DNA of 34,793 bases, taken from DASUFH01 sp036274645 (GTDB lineage Bacteria; Acidobacteriota; Terriglobia; 20CM-2-55-15). Both the position numbers and the translations under genes were made by a program. The stretch covers positions 1 to 34,793 of the forward strand of contig DASUFH010000264.1 in assembly GCA_036274645.1 (NCBI GenBank), written 5' to 3'. Shown piece by piece: positions 1-9,932 of this stretch. The notes beneath the pieces were generated by a model that worked only from the letters and a program-made list of their open reading frames with translations, was not told where the DNA came from and searched no databases. How positions within the stretch are numbered: the first letter of the stretch is position 1; each line of letters starts with the position of its first letter.

Positions 1-3000
1 ACGCAGGAAGAAGAGGACGGCGATCCCATCAACGAGCCTTACACATTCTTGCCGGATGGCCTGGGCGACTCCATCTGGCTGTCGACCATCGCAGCGCCGG
101 CCACGGAAAGCGACTTCCAGCACACGATCATGGTGAACGGCGTGCCCACGGTTATCAACGACCGGGCGGTGGTGCTGACGTTCAACCATCTCAACTGGAA
201 CGCGCCACAAACGGTGCACGTCTACGCTCCGGACGATCCCCGAGCGGAAGGCGATCGCGTCGTGGTCGTGCAGCACACCGTCATTTCGGACATCAGCGCC
301 GTGCTTCCGGGAGACTTCCCTGCCGACTACGTGGATCCGTTCGACGCCGCCGACGTCCGCAACGTCGAAGTGCAGGTACGCGATAACGACACGCCGGGTG
401 TGTACGTGCTCGAAGTCGAACCCGGAACAACGATTGAAGATGGCCGCACGCTGGTGATCGAAGGCAACTCGACCACGCAACTCACCGATGAGGTTCTGGT
501 GCAGCTGGCCAAGGTCCCGGCCGGCGAGGTGGTCGTCAAACTGTTCGTCAATACGTTCAGTGACGACGAGATTGAAATCACCGATCTCGATGATCCATCA
601 GACACAAACGACCGGATGTACAAAGACGTTGACGACGGCTACTGGCGCATCCGGTTCGATACAGTGGGCAGCACTTCAGCCTATGCCTGGGACGCCAAGG
701 TCCGCGTCGGAATCACGGCCAGGAACGATGCCACCCGCGAGGATCCGCACACGGCGGTTATCCAGTTCCAGCTTGATGATGAGTTGACTCTCGACACCGA
801 CTACGTCTTCCCGAATCTCCGCTCGGGCATCGGCCTGCTCGACATCGATGTGATCGATAACGAAACCGCCGGCGCCGTGGTCCTCGAGAGCGAAGGCAAT
901 ACGCTGCTCAAGGGCGACGGCAGCGACACCGACGACTACAAGATCCGGCTGACCAAGGAGCCGCTGGCGCCCGTTCAGGTAGCCATCCTGACCGACGGTC
1001 TGGCGGATGTCATCAGCGTCAATGGCGCGCTGATCACGCCCGCGGGATACGCCGTCATCGGCGGCCTCCGTCCGACGCAGATGTTCGAAGGCAGCCTGAT
1101 CTTCGAGAACGACGGAAACGGCAAAGTGACGCGTGGCACAGGCGCCGATCTGGGCAGCTTCGTCGATGAAGGCTTCCATGTTGGACAGCACATTCGCATC
1201 GGAACAGGCGATGTGGATTTCGACGGCGATTACTACATCACCGAGATCGACACGCTGGAAGGCAAGTGGCTGAAGGTGGATTCCGCATTCGGCGTCCCCG
1301 GCCCCGTGGAGATCATGGATGACGCCATACTCTCCGACCTCGCCAATGTCGGCGAATTCACCGGAATGGTCTCCTTCACCAAGGTCGTCGAGAACAGTGT
1401 CGACACCTACCGCATGACCATCGTGGGACTCGCAGATGATGAGCCCGGCTGGCTCGCGCTCGGCTTCCTCGAGGGCCAGCGCATCCGGCTTAATGGTACA
1501 AACGCCGGAGACTACAAGATCGCGATCATCCGCGGTGAAAACGATTCCAAGGACGATACGATTCAGTTCACGGCGGAAAATACGCCGATCACTGTGGACA
1601 TTACCGAGATGGTGACCACGGTCCGTACAGCGGCCTTCGCGACGTTCACTCCGGCGGACTATTACGTGCAGCAGACGATCGAGCTTCGGGCCGACGTGAA
1701 TTACGAAGTGCCGATCACGCGTGACGGCGTGAAGGTGTTCCCGGTTTCGGCGCACTACCTGTCGAAACTGCGCGGGCCGCTGGCTGTCGAGGGCGGTCCG
1801 ACCGGCGCCGACCGGTCGCTGCAGAACGGCCTGAAACTGCCCGGCGAAGCGGACACGTTCCTCATCGCCATCGGCGCCCAGCCACCCGAATCGCAGCAGA
1901 TCGATGTGCTGAATATCTTCAACGACACCAGCAAGGAAGACGGCAACGGGGTGATGAACGAAACCACGCTGCGTGGCTTCAACATGGCGGATGACCTCAA
2001 CTTCGCCGAACTGTTCGGCCTGAGCCAGGATGACGCCGACACGTTCGGTGAATCCATCAATGTTCCCGGTGGAATCAGCTTCGGCAGGGTCACCTTCGGG
2101 CCGGGAGGTTTCGGAACCGACGCCACCCAGAGCACGCTCGAGGTGGTCAACCTGATGCTGGGCGAAGGCAACGACAATCTCGATATCGTCGGCACACTCA
2201 ATCCGGCGCCTCCGGTTCAGGTGACACAGGTGTTCGACATCCAGCCGGACGAAAGCAGCATCGTTCGCGAAGGCTTCGACTGGAAGGCTCAGGGCTTCCT
2301 TGTCGGCCAGACGGTCAAGATCGACGACCTGGATGACGTCTGGACGATCACGGCCATCGATGACGCGCTGGCCTATCCCGACATGCCGTGGGAGGGATCC
2401 GATCCGAACGACAATTCGATCCTGGTACTTTCAGGCCCGTCGCTCATGGCCATCGCGGATGGCATCCACACCATCACGGCCTTCGACAAGGACGTGCTGA
2501 CCATCGACGCGACGGTCAGCATCGCTGAAACCGAGGCCGGTGGCATTGTCAGCCGCCCCGTCGATTCCGGCACCTGGGCCTCCGACGGTTTTGTGCTCGG
2601 CAACATCGTTGAGATCGAGGAAGATTTCGCGCAGGGCGAATACGAGATCGTTGAGATCTCCGATTTCGTGATGAAGCTTGTCGGTGGGCAGCTTGCTCCG
2701 GTTTCCGAGGCCACACGCCACGTCAACAAGATTGGTGGCGGCGCGAACTACTTTGGCGACATCACCGTCGATCCCACCTATACCGGCGGCATCGTCACCC
2801 GCGAGTCGGGCTCGTGGGTCGGCGAGGGCTATCTTGCCGGCCATCTCGTGACCATGGTCGACGGAAGCGGCAAGCGGGATTACCGCATTGTCGAAATCTC
2901 CGAAGACGGACTGTCGCTGACGCTCAAAGGCGCGCCACTACCCAGCGAAACGGACGTGGTGAAGTCCTTCTACGTGCAGGGAGTCCATGGCGGTCTGACC

Positions 3001-6000
3001 GTCGTCCACGGTGGCGGCAACTTCAATCTCGAAACTACCGGCGACATGAATTTCGAGATGAACGTCGGTGGCAATTTCCTTACACGTCTGGATGGCCGCG
3101 CCTGGATCAAGGATCGTTATGAAGTGGGGCAGATCATCCAGCTCGAGGGTGAGACCTATACCCGTGTCATCCTGGCCATCCAGAACGCCACGATTCCGGC
3201 GCCTCCAAACTCGGCGATGACCTGGGGCATCGGCAGCGTGCTGAAGCTGAGCGACCCCACAAACCGAATCGATCAGCCGACCGGAACAGTGTTGGCCAAT
3301 GACGATTACCTCGAATCCACGGGTAATGCCTTGTCGCTCCATGTCGCCGAGCCCTTCAAGGCCCAGGCCAGCGGAACGATGAGCATTGCGACCACCAGCT
3401 TCGAGGTGGTCACCGACAACTTCAGCACGATCACGCGGGCGTCGGGCGACTGGCTGGACGAGGGCTTCTATGAGGGCCAGGTGGTTTACGTGTCCGGGCT
3501 GGCCGGCGGTTTCACCGTCTCTGCCCTGACCGAAACTGTGATGACGTTGCAGAATGTCGCGCTGACGCCGCAGACAAACGTCCCGCTGACCGTCTTCGGT
3601 TACGACACGACCAAAGACTCTGATCTCAATGGCGGCGCTCGCATCGGTGGCGATCACATCGTGGTCGGCATCAGCACGACCGGCGCCTTCGATATCGGCG
3701 CCGACCGGATTACGCGGCTCGACGGCATGGCGTGGGAAGACCAGGGTTATGCCAAAGGCCAGCACATTTCGATCGCCGGCATCGCGGGGCGGTTTACCAT
3801 CGCGGGCTTTGACCCGATGGATGACGCGGTGATGCTCCTGGCCGAGGACACGTTGACACCGCAGGACAATTTGGAAACGACCGTGGCGGTGACCGGCATT
3901 GCAGGGCCGGACTCGCCACTCGTAATCTACGGCGATACCTCCCAGGATGGCATGTGGTACAGCGGCGAAGCCCACAGCGTGCTCGGACTCGAACTGGGAC
4001 CGAAGCCGTTCGATCCGTTCCCGAAACTGACGGATGCGGAAAATGAAGATGACGAGTGGGTCTTCCCGCTCGCCAATCCTTACGACCTGGCCGGTAACGA
4101 CATTATCGACGCCAGCGCGCTGTTCGCGGGGGTTGCGGGTGGTAATCTGCCCAGCGTTGGCCTGGTCATCTATGGCGGCGTCGGCAACGACACCATCATC
4201 GGCAGCCAGGCCGGCGACCATCTGGCCGGCGGCTCGGGCGATGACCTGATCCTGGGCCAGCGCGGAACCGACCACATCTATGGCGACAGCGGCGTCAATG
4301 TGAACATCTTTACCCGCGCCCTGATCATCAGCACCGTCGACGCGAGTCCCCTGCCGACGGCCAGCCCGGACTCGGGAACCAACGGCACGACGCTCCTGCC
4401 GACAAAGTCGGCGCTTCGCGATGATATGAATGCCGGCCGCGACATCATTTATGGCGACGGGCCAGGGAGCGCGCCTGGCGCGATCGCAGACGATGACGAC
4501 ATCATCTTCTCCGATCACGGCGTCATCAAGATGTTCGTCGACGATCCCAACCTGCCGGATCTCGTGCCCCTGATGCCGCAGCGCATCCAGACGACTTCGC
4601 TCGACCTCGTGCTGGAGATCAATTCGGCCGAGGTACAGAACGGCAATGATGACGTTGTTTTTGGCGGATTGGGCCGCGACATCATCGTGGCCGGCGCCGG
4701 CAACGACATGGCGGACGGCGAAGAAGCGGATGACCTGATCTTCGGCGACAACGTCTATCTGACCCGAAAGGGCGGAATCGACGGCGATTTCCTCGATACG
4801 GCAAGCAAACGCTTCCAGACCCTGGCCGGCACGCTGCTGTACAGCCGCAGCGACCTCGCGCCCTTCCCCAGCGCAGACGACAGCGGCGCGCTCCTGGTGG
4901 ACGGAACGGCCCGTAACTACCGTGATCCGGATGGCGCGCCGTGGTGGGCCGAATACGTGGCCGAAGGTGGTGTCGATTACGCCAACCTGCACACATTCGA
5001 GTTCGACCTGGGCGATGCCGGTGTGGGCAGCTTCGGCAATGACTATCTGGCCGGCGGCCAAAACAACGACATGATCTTCGGCCAGCTGGGTCACGACGTG
5101 ATCCAGGGTGACGGCGGGATTGGACTCGCGTTCTCCGCAACATCTCACGTCGGCGCCTCGCGGACTGCCGGCGGCCCGACAGACCCGATCGGCCCGCTTT
5201 CGGTCGTCGGTTCCTTTGAAGCGGCCACCGACGGTGAAGACTATGTGGAAGGTGGCGGCGGTAACGACATCATCTTCGGCGGCCTCGGTCAGGACGATCT
5301 CGTGGGCGGCAGTTCCGATTTCTTCAGCCTGGTCAATCCGATCAACCGTCCCGACGGCGATGACTACATCTTCGGTGGCGCCGGCACGCAGATCAATCGC
5401 GACGCCGGAACAGACGGTGTTTACGATCTGCCGACCGACGGCACGACCGAAGCGCAGAAGCACGCGCGCGATGCGGACACGATCGTCGGTGACAATGGCG
5501 AAATCATCCGGATTGTCGGTGTGGGTGGCGTGGATGTCAATCCCGGCGGCAATCTCGCGATGCCGCAGTATCTCCGCTTCAACTACGACAACTACGACGC
5601 CACGACGAAGATCATCGTGCGCGGCGTGACGCTGCTCGACTACACGCCGGGCGGTCCGGACTTCCAGCCCGACCTCTTCTCGCTCGATGCTCCGTCCGGT
5701 TCCGCAACGCTGAGCGAGTTTGGCATCTGGACCCAGATCGACATCGGCGGACATGACGAAATCCACGCCGAAACCGGCGATGACACGGTCTACACGGGCG
5801 GCGGCCAGGATCGCATCTTCGGCGACGCCGATGACGACGACATCATCGGCGGCTGGGGCAACGACTGGATTTCCGGCGGTACCGGCCAGGACGGTGTCAT
5901 CGGCGACGATGGCCGGATCTTCACCAGCCGCAACACGGCCGGCAATATCGCGCAGTACAGCGAACCGCTGTACGCCATCAATTTCCTGCTCGCGACGGAT

Positions 6001-9000
6001 CCCGATCCGCAGCATCCGCAGATCATTCATGGCAACGTCATTGATGAATTCGTCTATACGCCCGGCCAGGTGCAGACGGCCATCCTGAACCCGAACCACG
6101 CCCTGAACAAGGCCGTGGACATCACGCCGTTCAACCTGAAACCGAACGCTCAGGGTGGAGACGATCCATTATTCGACCCGAACTTCGCCGACGACATCAT
6201 TTTCGGCGGACTGGGCTCCGACTTCCTCCATGGCGCGTCGGGCGACGACGCCATTGCCGGCGGCGAGGCGCTGCCGGAATCCTATACCCAGTTGTTCAAC
6301 GGCGCCGGAACCGTCATGGGCGTTGTCCGGACCGATTTCACCCGGCCGTGGAACCCGGGCGATATCCTGAAATTCGGCTCGGACACCGACGCGTGGAATT
6401 CGCCGAAGCCGGTGCAGAGCCGGCTCGGCGAGTTCTTCCTCTATGACGAATACGATCCGCGCCGGATCATTCTGTTCGACGGTTCCGGAACCGTCTGGAA
6501 GACGGGCTCCTCGGCCGCGTTCACCAAACAGTATTTCCTCAACCTGAGTTCCGATGAGGGTCCGACGGAGTACGGCGCGGTGGCGTTTGCGCCCAATGGC
6601 ACACCGACGGCCTTTGCCTACGAAAATAACGACGGTAACGACCTCATCTTCGGCGACCTGGGCAATGACTGGCAGGTCGGCGGCACCGGCCGCGACACGA
6701 TCTACGGCGGCTGGGGCAACGACCTGGCCAACGCCGACGACGTCCTCACGACAAACGGCGGCTTGAACGACGTCGCCGAAACTCATCCGGTATATGAGGA
6801 TCGCGTCTTCGGCGGCGCGGGTCTCGACATCCTGATCGGGAACACCGGTGGCGATCGCCTGATCGACTGGGTCGGTGAGTTCAACAGCTACATCGTGCCT
6901 TTCTCCGCATTCGGCATCAACACGGTCAGCCGTCAGGTGGAGCCGCAGTTGAAGGAATTCCTGTATGCGCTGTCGGCCAGCCACGGCGCGGATCCGACGC
7001 GCGACACCGACACGGGGAACGACTCGGCGCGTAACGGTGAACCGGACGGCGAACTCGGCCTGGTCATTCAGAGAGATCACGGACTCTGGCAGGATCAGAC
7101 CGGCGGTCCGACCGATCCTCAGCCGGGCAACATCCCCGGGGGCGGCCGCGATGTCCTGCGCAGCGCCGATTTCAATAATGGAAGCATGCACGGCTTTGCC
7201 GTGGACAGCGGTGTATGGCAGGTGTCCGGCGGCAAGCTGAGCGTCGAGGCCGCTTCCCTCGGCAAAGACGCCGCAGCCGTGTTCTACGCCGACGTCTACC
7301 TTCCGGTGTACTACGAGATCCGCGCGGACGTCACCGTACAGAAGCCGACGGGCGGCTGGAAGGCGAACGCCTACGTGCTGTTCGATTACTTCTCCCCGAT
7401 CGACTTCAAGTTTGCGGGCATCGACGTCGCGACCAACAAGATGGTCATCGGACACCGGGACGCCACCGGATGGTATGTCGACGCGCAAGCCCCATTCGTC
7501 GGCCAGTTGAAGTCCGACACCGCCTACCAGACACTCATTGCCGTCAACGGAACGATTGTCACGGTCCAGGTGAACAACAGTCAGGCGTTCAGCTTTACCT
7601 ACGCTCCGCGAATCGTTGACGGGGTCGCGGTTGGCCTGAACAAAGGTCTGATTGGCGTGGGCTCCGACAACTCGCGCGGCCTGTTCGACAACGTCGTGAT
7701 TCAGGCGCTGCCGCCCGAGGTCACCCTCGATACCCGAGAGGACTTCAACGACGGATTCGCCCAGCAGTTCACGGGCGACCAACTGGGGACCTGGACGGTC
7801 ACGGGAGGCCGCTACAGCAGCGTGGCGCCGGCCGGAATCACGACGCTCGACATCGTGGATCTGGGCTCCCCGATTTTGCCGACGTCCTACGCGGAGATTC
7901 AGACGACGATCTCGACCACGGGAATCGGTGGCGTGGTCTTCGACGAATACGCGACCGACGACTTCAAGTTCGTCGCGCTCGACGCCACCAACCAGAAGCT
8001 GCTAATCGGTCACGTCGATCCGCGCCGCGGATGGGTTGTCGACTCCAGCATCAACCGCGCCGTCACGCCGGGAACCGATTACGCCCTGAAGCTGGCGTTC
8101 AACGGAACGGGCGTGGCGATCACCATCGGTGGCAGCCTGGTCACGACATACGCCTTCAACGCGCCGATCGTCGATGGCGGAGTCGGTGTCCTTTCCCGCG
8201 GAGGCGCGACAAGCTTCGACAGCTACCGCATCCTCACAAACGACCCCGCATTCGATGTGCCCTCCGTGATTGCAGCCCCGATAACCGTCGTGGAAGGGGC
8301 GGCTGGAGGCGGCGCCGCCGCCGTCATCACGCTGAACCTTTCGGATCCGGCTCTCAGCACGTCAACCGTCGCCTGGAGCACGTCGAACGGCTCCGCCACG
8401 GCCGGGTCGGACTACACGCCACTTTCCGGAGTGGCCACGTTTGCCACGGGCAGCAAGACGGCCCAGATCGTGATTCCGATCCTCGGCGACAACCTCTGGG
8501 AACCGGAAGAGACCTTTTATGTCCTGCTCTCCGATCCGGTCGGGGTCACGCTCAGCGTCAACTCCGTCGCAGTGACCGTTGTTGACGATGATGCGGCTCC
8601 GGTCGTGTCCGTCGCGGCAACCGATGCCAGCGGCGCCGAACAGGATTCGAATCCGATTGTCTTTACGATCACGCGCTCCACGAATCTGTCCACCGACATT
8701 GTTATCAACCTGTCGTGGGGCGGCAGCGCGACGAAGGGCGCGGACTATACGCTTAGCGCGACGGGCGGCACGCTGTCGGGCAACGGTTCGACGCTGACCC
8801 TTCTGGCGGGAACCGCGAGCGCGACGATCACAGCGACACCGATCGATGACACCGCAAACGAGGGATCGGAGAACATCACCCTGACCGTTCTGCCAGGCAG
8901 CGGTTACCTCACCGGCGGGCCCACCAGCGCAATCGGCGCGATCGCCGATAACGACGCCGGCGGGGCCTCACTGTCGATCGGAAACGCATCCATTACAGAG

Positions 9001-9897
9001 GGGAGCAGAGGCACGAAGACGGTGACCCTCACCGTCACGCTCTCCGCCGCAAGTTCCTCCACCGTCACGGTCAATTACGCCACCAGCGACGGAACAGCCA
9101 CCGCCGGAAGCGATTATCAGAGCGCCTCCGGAACGCTGACATTCGCGCCAGGCGTCACGTCCAGGACGATCAGCGTCACGATCATCGGCGACAGGGTCAA
9201 AGAGGCGGACGAGACTTTCCTGGTCACCCTGTCGAATCCGACCGGCGCCACGATCACCGCCGGCGTCGGAACGGTCACCATCGTCGACGACGAAAAGGCG
9301 CTGGTTGCGAGCGCTCCGGCCGGCAGTTCAGCGCCGGCGACGGAACTGACACAGGCCCAGCTCGACGCCGTATTCGCAGAAGCCAGGTCCTACTGGCTGG
9401 CGACGGAACCGACCGCGGATTTCAGCGGGGTCACGGTTTCCGTGGACCATCTGGACGGACAGCTGCTCGGAGTGACTTCCGGATCGGACATCATGATTGA
9501 CGCCACCGCCGCCGGCTTCGGATGGTTCATGGACATCACGCCGACGCGGTCCAGCGCCAGGAACACCGCCATGGACCTCCTCTCCGCTCTGACTCATGAA
9601 CTGGGTCACGTGCTGGGATTCGATCACGATGACGCGTTGACGTTCAGCGTCATGGAAGACACGCTCGCCGCGGGAACGCATAAGATCACGGCAAGCGCCA
9701 CATCGGCTCTGGCGGGCACTCCCGAAGAGCCCCGGCGGAAGATCGGCATCGACTGGCCGGTCGAGGAGGATCGGGCCGACCGCTGGTCGATTGACTGGAA
9801 GACCGACGATTCGCAGAACTCCGGCGGAGGAGGTTTCCTGGAGCGGCTGTGGAATTCCCGGCGCAACAAGTACCGCTGGAGCCGGCTGAAGCACTAA
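1..9897 (+). CDS. Giant secreted calcium-binding RTX/Calx-beta protein with C-terminal metzincin domain (5' partial)
   Basis: The frame is open from base 1, so the true start lies outside the window; the first in-window start-like codon (TTG at 49) is not convincing. About 3300 residues are visible. Order, numbering from the TTG: Calx-beta-like strands with DNDTPGV-type linkers (about 1-340); eight ITRxxGxWxxxGFxxGQ-like modules (about 355-1270); RTX nonapeptides such as GGVGNDTIIG and GGSGDDLILG in clusters (about 1348-2278); two LamG/concanavalin-like segments (about 2365-2734); three Calx-beta domains (about 2737-3084); a metzincin-type domain with HELGHVLGFDH (3183-3193) and Met-turn SVM. 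The chain is very acidic except for a basic, Arg/Trp-rich tail. The family is usually exported by type I secretion and folds with Ca2+ outside the cell; an adhesive or matrix role is inferred. No secretion genes are in the window. Confidence 0.9.
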   Translation, partial: TQEEEDGDPINEPYTFLPDGLGDSIWLSTIAAPATESDFQHTIMVNGVPTVINDRAVVLTFNHLNWNAPQTVHVYAPDDPRAEGDRVVVVQHTVISDISAVLPGDFPADYVDPFDAADVRNVEVQVRDNDTPGVYVLEVEPGTTIEDGRTLVIEGNSTTQLTDEVLVQLAKVPAGEVVVKLFVNTFSDDEIEITDLDDPSDTNDRMYKDVDDGYWRIRFDTVGSTSAYAWDAKVRVGITARNDATREDPHTAVIQFQLDDELTLDTDYVFPNLRSGIGLLDIDVIDNETAGAVVLESEGNTLLKGDGSDTDDYKIRLTKEPLAPVQVAILTDGLADVISVNGALITPAGYAVIGGLRPTQMFEGSLIFENDGNGKVTRGTGADLGSFVDEGFHVGQHIRIGTGDVDFDGDYYITEIDTLEGKWLKVDSAFGVPGPVEIMDDAILSDLANVGEFTGMVSFTKVVENSVDTYRMTIVGLADDEPGWLALGFLEGQRIRLNGTNAGDYKIAIIRGENDSKDDTIQFTAENTPITVDITEMVTTVRTAAFATFTPADYYVQQTIELRADVNYEVPITRDGVKVFPVSAHYLSKLRGPLAVEGGPTGADRSLQNGLKLPGEADTFLIAIGAQPPESQQIDVLNIFNDTSKEDGNGVMNETTLRGFNMADDLNFAELFGLSQDDADTFGESINVPGGISFGRVTFGPGGFGTDATQSTLEVVNLMLGEGNDNLDIVGTLNPAPPVQVTQVFDIQPDESSIVREGFDWKAQGFLVGQTVKIDDLDDVWTITAIDDALAYPDMPWEGSDPNDNSILVLSGPSLMAIADGIHTITAFDKDVLTIDATVSIAETEAGGIVSRPVDSGTWASDGFVLGNIVEIEEDFAQGEYEIVEISDFVMKLVGGQLAPVSEATRHVNKIGGGANYFGDITVDPTYTGGIVTRESGSWVGEGYLAGHLVTMVDGSGKRDYRIVEISEDGLSLTLKGAPLPSETDVVKSFYVQGVHGGLTVVHGGGNFNLETTGDMNFEMNVGGNFLTRLDGRAWIKDRYEVGQIIQLEGETYTRVILAIQNATIPAPPNSAMTWGIGSVLKLSDPTNRIDQPTGTVLANDDYLESTGNALSLHVAEPFKAQASGTMSIATTSFEVVTDNFSTITRASGDWLDEGFYEGQVVYVSGLAGGFTVSALTETVMTLQNVALTPQTNVPLTVFGYDTTKDSDLNGGARIGGDHIVVGISTTGAFDIGADRITRLDGMAWEDQGYAKGQHISIAGIAGRFTIAGFDPMDDAVMLLAEDTLTPQDNLETTVAVTGIAGPDSPLVIYGDTSQDGMWYSGEAHSVLGLELGPKPFDPFPKLTDAENEDDEWVFPLANPYDLAGNDIIDASALFAGVAGGNLPSVGLVIYGGVGNDTIIGSQAGDHLAGGSGDDLILGQRGTDHIYGDSGVNVNIFTRALIISTVDASPLPTASPDSGTNGTTLLPTKSALRDDMNAGRDIIYGDGPGSAPGAIADDDDIIFSDHGVIKMFVDDPNLPDLVPLMPQRIQTTSLDLVLEINSAEVQNGNDDVVFGGLGRDIIVAGAGNDMADGEEADDLIFGDNVYLTRKGGIDGDFLDTASKRFQTLAGTLLYSRSDLAPFPSADDSGALLVDGTARNYRDPDGAPWWAEYVAEGGVDYANLHTFEFDLGDAGVGSFGNDYLAGGQNNDMIFGQLGHDVIQGDGGIGLAFSATSHVGASRTAGGPTDPIGPLSVVGSFEAATDGEDYVEGGGGNDIIFGGLGQDDLVGGSSDFFSLVNPINRPDGDDYIFGGAGTQINRDAGTDGVYDLPTDGTTEAQKHARDADTIVGDNGEIIRIVGVGGVDVNPGGNLAMPQYLRFNYDNYDATTKIIVRGVTLLDYTPGGPDFQPDLFSLDAPSGSATLSEFGIWTQIDIGGHDEIHAETGDDTVYTGGGQDRIFGDADDDDIIGGWGNDWISGGTGQDGVIGDDGRIFTSRNTAGNIAQYSEPLYAINFLLATDPDPQHPQIIHGNVIDEFVYTPGQVQTAILNPNHALNKAVDITPFNLKPNAQGGDDPLFDPNFADDIIFGGLGSDFLHGASGDDAIAGGEALPESYTQLFNGAGTVMGVVRTDFTRPWNPGDILKFGSDTDAWNSPKPVQSRLGEFFLYDEYDPRRIILFDGSGTVWKTGSSAAFTKQYFLNLSSDEGPTEYGAVAFAPNGTPTAFAYENNDGNDLIFGDLGNDWQVGGTGRDTIYGGWGNDLANADDVLTTNGGLNDVAETHPVYEDRVFGGAGLDILIGNTGGDRLIDWVGEFNSYIVPFSAFGINTVSRQVEPQLKEFLYALSASHGADPTRDTDTGNDSARNGEPDGELGLVIQRDHGLWQDQTGGPTDPQPGNIPGGGRDVLRSADFNNGSMHGFAVDSGVWQVSGGKLSVEAASLGKDAAAVFYADVYLPVYYEIRADVTVQKPTGGWKANAYVLFDYFSPIDFKFAGIDVATNKMVIGHRDATGWYVDAQAPFVGQLKSDTAYQTLIAVNGTIVTVQVNNSQAFSFTYAPRIVDGVAVGLNKGLIGVGSDNSRGLFDNVVIQALPPEVTLDTREDFNDGFAQQFTGDQLGTWTVTGGRYSSVAPAGITTLDIVDLGSPILPTSYAEIQTTISTTGIGGVVFDEYATDDFKFVALDATNQKLLIGHVDPRRGWVVDSSINRAVTPGTDYALKLAFNGTGVAITIGGSLVTTYAFNAPIVDGGVGVLSRGGATSFDSYRILTNDPAFDVPSVIAAPITVVEGAAGGGAAAVITLNLSDPALSTSTVAWSTSNGSATAGSDYTPLSGVATFATGSKTAQIVIPILGDNLWEPEETFYVLLSDPVGVTLSVNSVAVTVVDDDAAPVVSVAATDASGAEQDSNPIVFTITRSTNLSTDIVINLSWGGSATKGADYTLSATGGTLSGNGSTLTLLAGTASATITATPIDDTANEGSENITLTVLPGSGYLTGGPTSAIGAIADNDAGGASLSIGNASITEGSRGTKTVTLTVTLSAASSSTVTVNYATSDGTATAGSDYQSASGTLTFAPGVTSRTISVTIIGDRVKEADETFLVTLSNPTGATITAGVGTVTIVDDEKALVASAPAGSSAPATELTQAQLDAVFAEARSYWLATEPTADFSGVTVSVDHLDGQLLGVTSGSDIMIDATAAGFGWFMDITPTRSSARNTAMDLLSALTHELGHVLGFDHDDALTFSVMEDTLAAGTHKITASATSALAGTPEEPRRKIGIDWPVEEDRADRWSIDWKTDDSQNSGGGGFLERLWNSRRNKYRWSRLKH
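1111..3865 (+). repeat. Eight-copy beta-rich module array inside the giant protein
   Basis: Eight degenerate units of roughly 45-60 residues start near 1114, 1405, 2249, 2536, 2782, 3067, 3418 and 3700. The shared pattern is a VTR or ITR start, a Gly/Ser-x-Trp, then GF or GY, two residues, GQ or GH, a short beta strand (VxIxG), and a strand such as YxIVEIS or FTVSAL. Examples are ITRASGDWLDEGFYEGQ and IVTRESGSWVGEGYLAGH. Spacing is irregular; a longer unrelated stretch sits between copies 2 and 3. I do not recognise a named family. A small beta domain used as a structural spacer or ligand-binding unit is an inference. Confidence 0.7.
4090..6880 (+). repeat. RTX (hemolysin-type calcium-binding) nonapeptide clusters
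   Basis: At least eight clusters of GGxGxDxUx repeats are seen, including GGVGNDTIIG, GGSGDDLILG, GGLGRDIIV, GGGGNDIIFG, GGLGQDDLVG, GGWGNDWISG, GGLGSDFLHG and GGAGLDILIG. They are separated by insertions of 50-150 residues rather than forming one continuous roll. In the RTX family each pair of turns binds Ca2+ and folds into a parallel beta roll after export. Confidence 0.92.
8257..9297 (+). repeat. Three tandem Calx-beta domains
   Basis: Three units of about 110-120 residues carry the typical ATAGSDY (or ATKGADY) motif, an acidic EPEETFYVLL-type strand (EPEETFYVLL, EGSENITLTV, EADETFLVTL) and a terminal VDDD, DNDA or VDDE calcium-binding strand. The first and third are closest to each other; the second is more diverged. 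Confidence 0.88.
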
Positions 9898-9903
9898 GAC
9901 GTC

Positions 9904-9920
9904 AGCGCCGCCGCGGCGCT
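9904..9920. terminator. Hairpin between convergent genes
   Basis: AGCGCCG/CGGCGCT arms (9904-9910 and 9914-9920) lie 6 bases after the giant gene's stop and 12 bases before the stop of the convergent dikinase gene. No T-run follows on either strand, so function as a bidirectional terminator is only inferred from position. Confidence 0.4.
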
Positions 9921-9932
9921 CTTCACCGGGCG

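Noticed and set aside
2938..6099. 1053-codon open frame on the minus strand opposite the giant gene
   Set aside because: It has no domain signature, and its His/Asp/Val/Arg-rich composition is what the antisense of the Asp/Gly-rich RTX repeats would give; it lies wholly inside a clear plus-strand gene.
6169..7782. 537-codon minus-strand frame opposite the giant gene
   Set aside because: Composition follows antisense of RTX/LamG codons; no motif or RBS.
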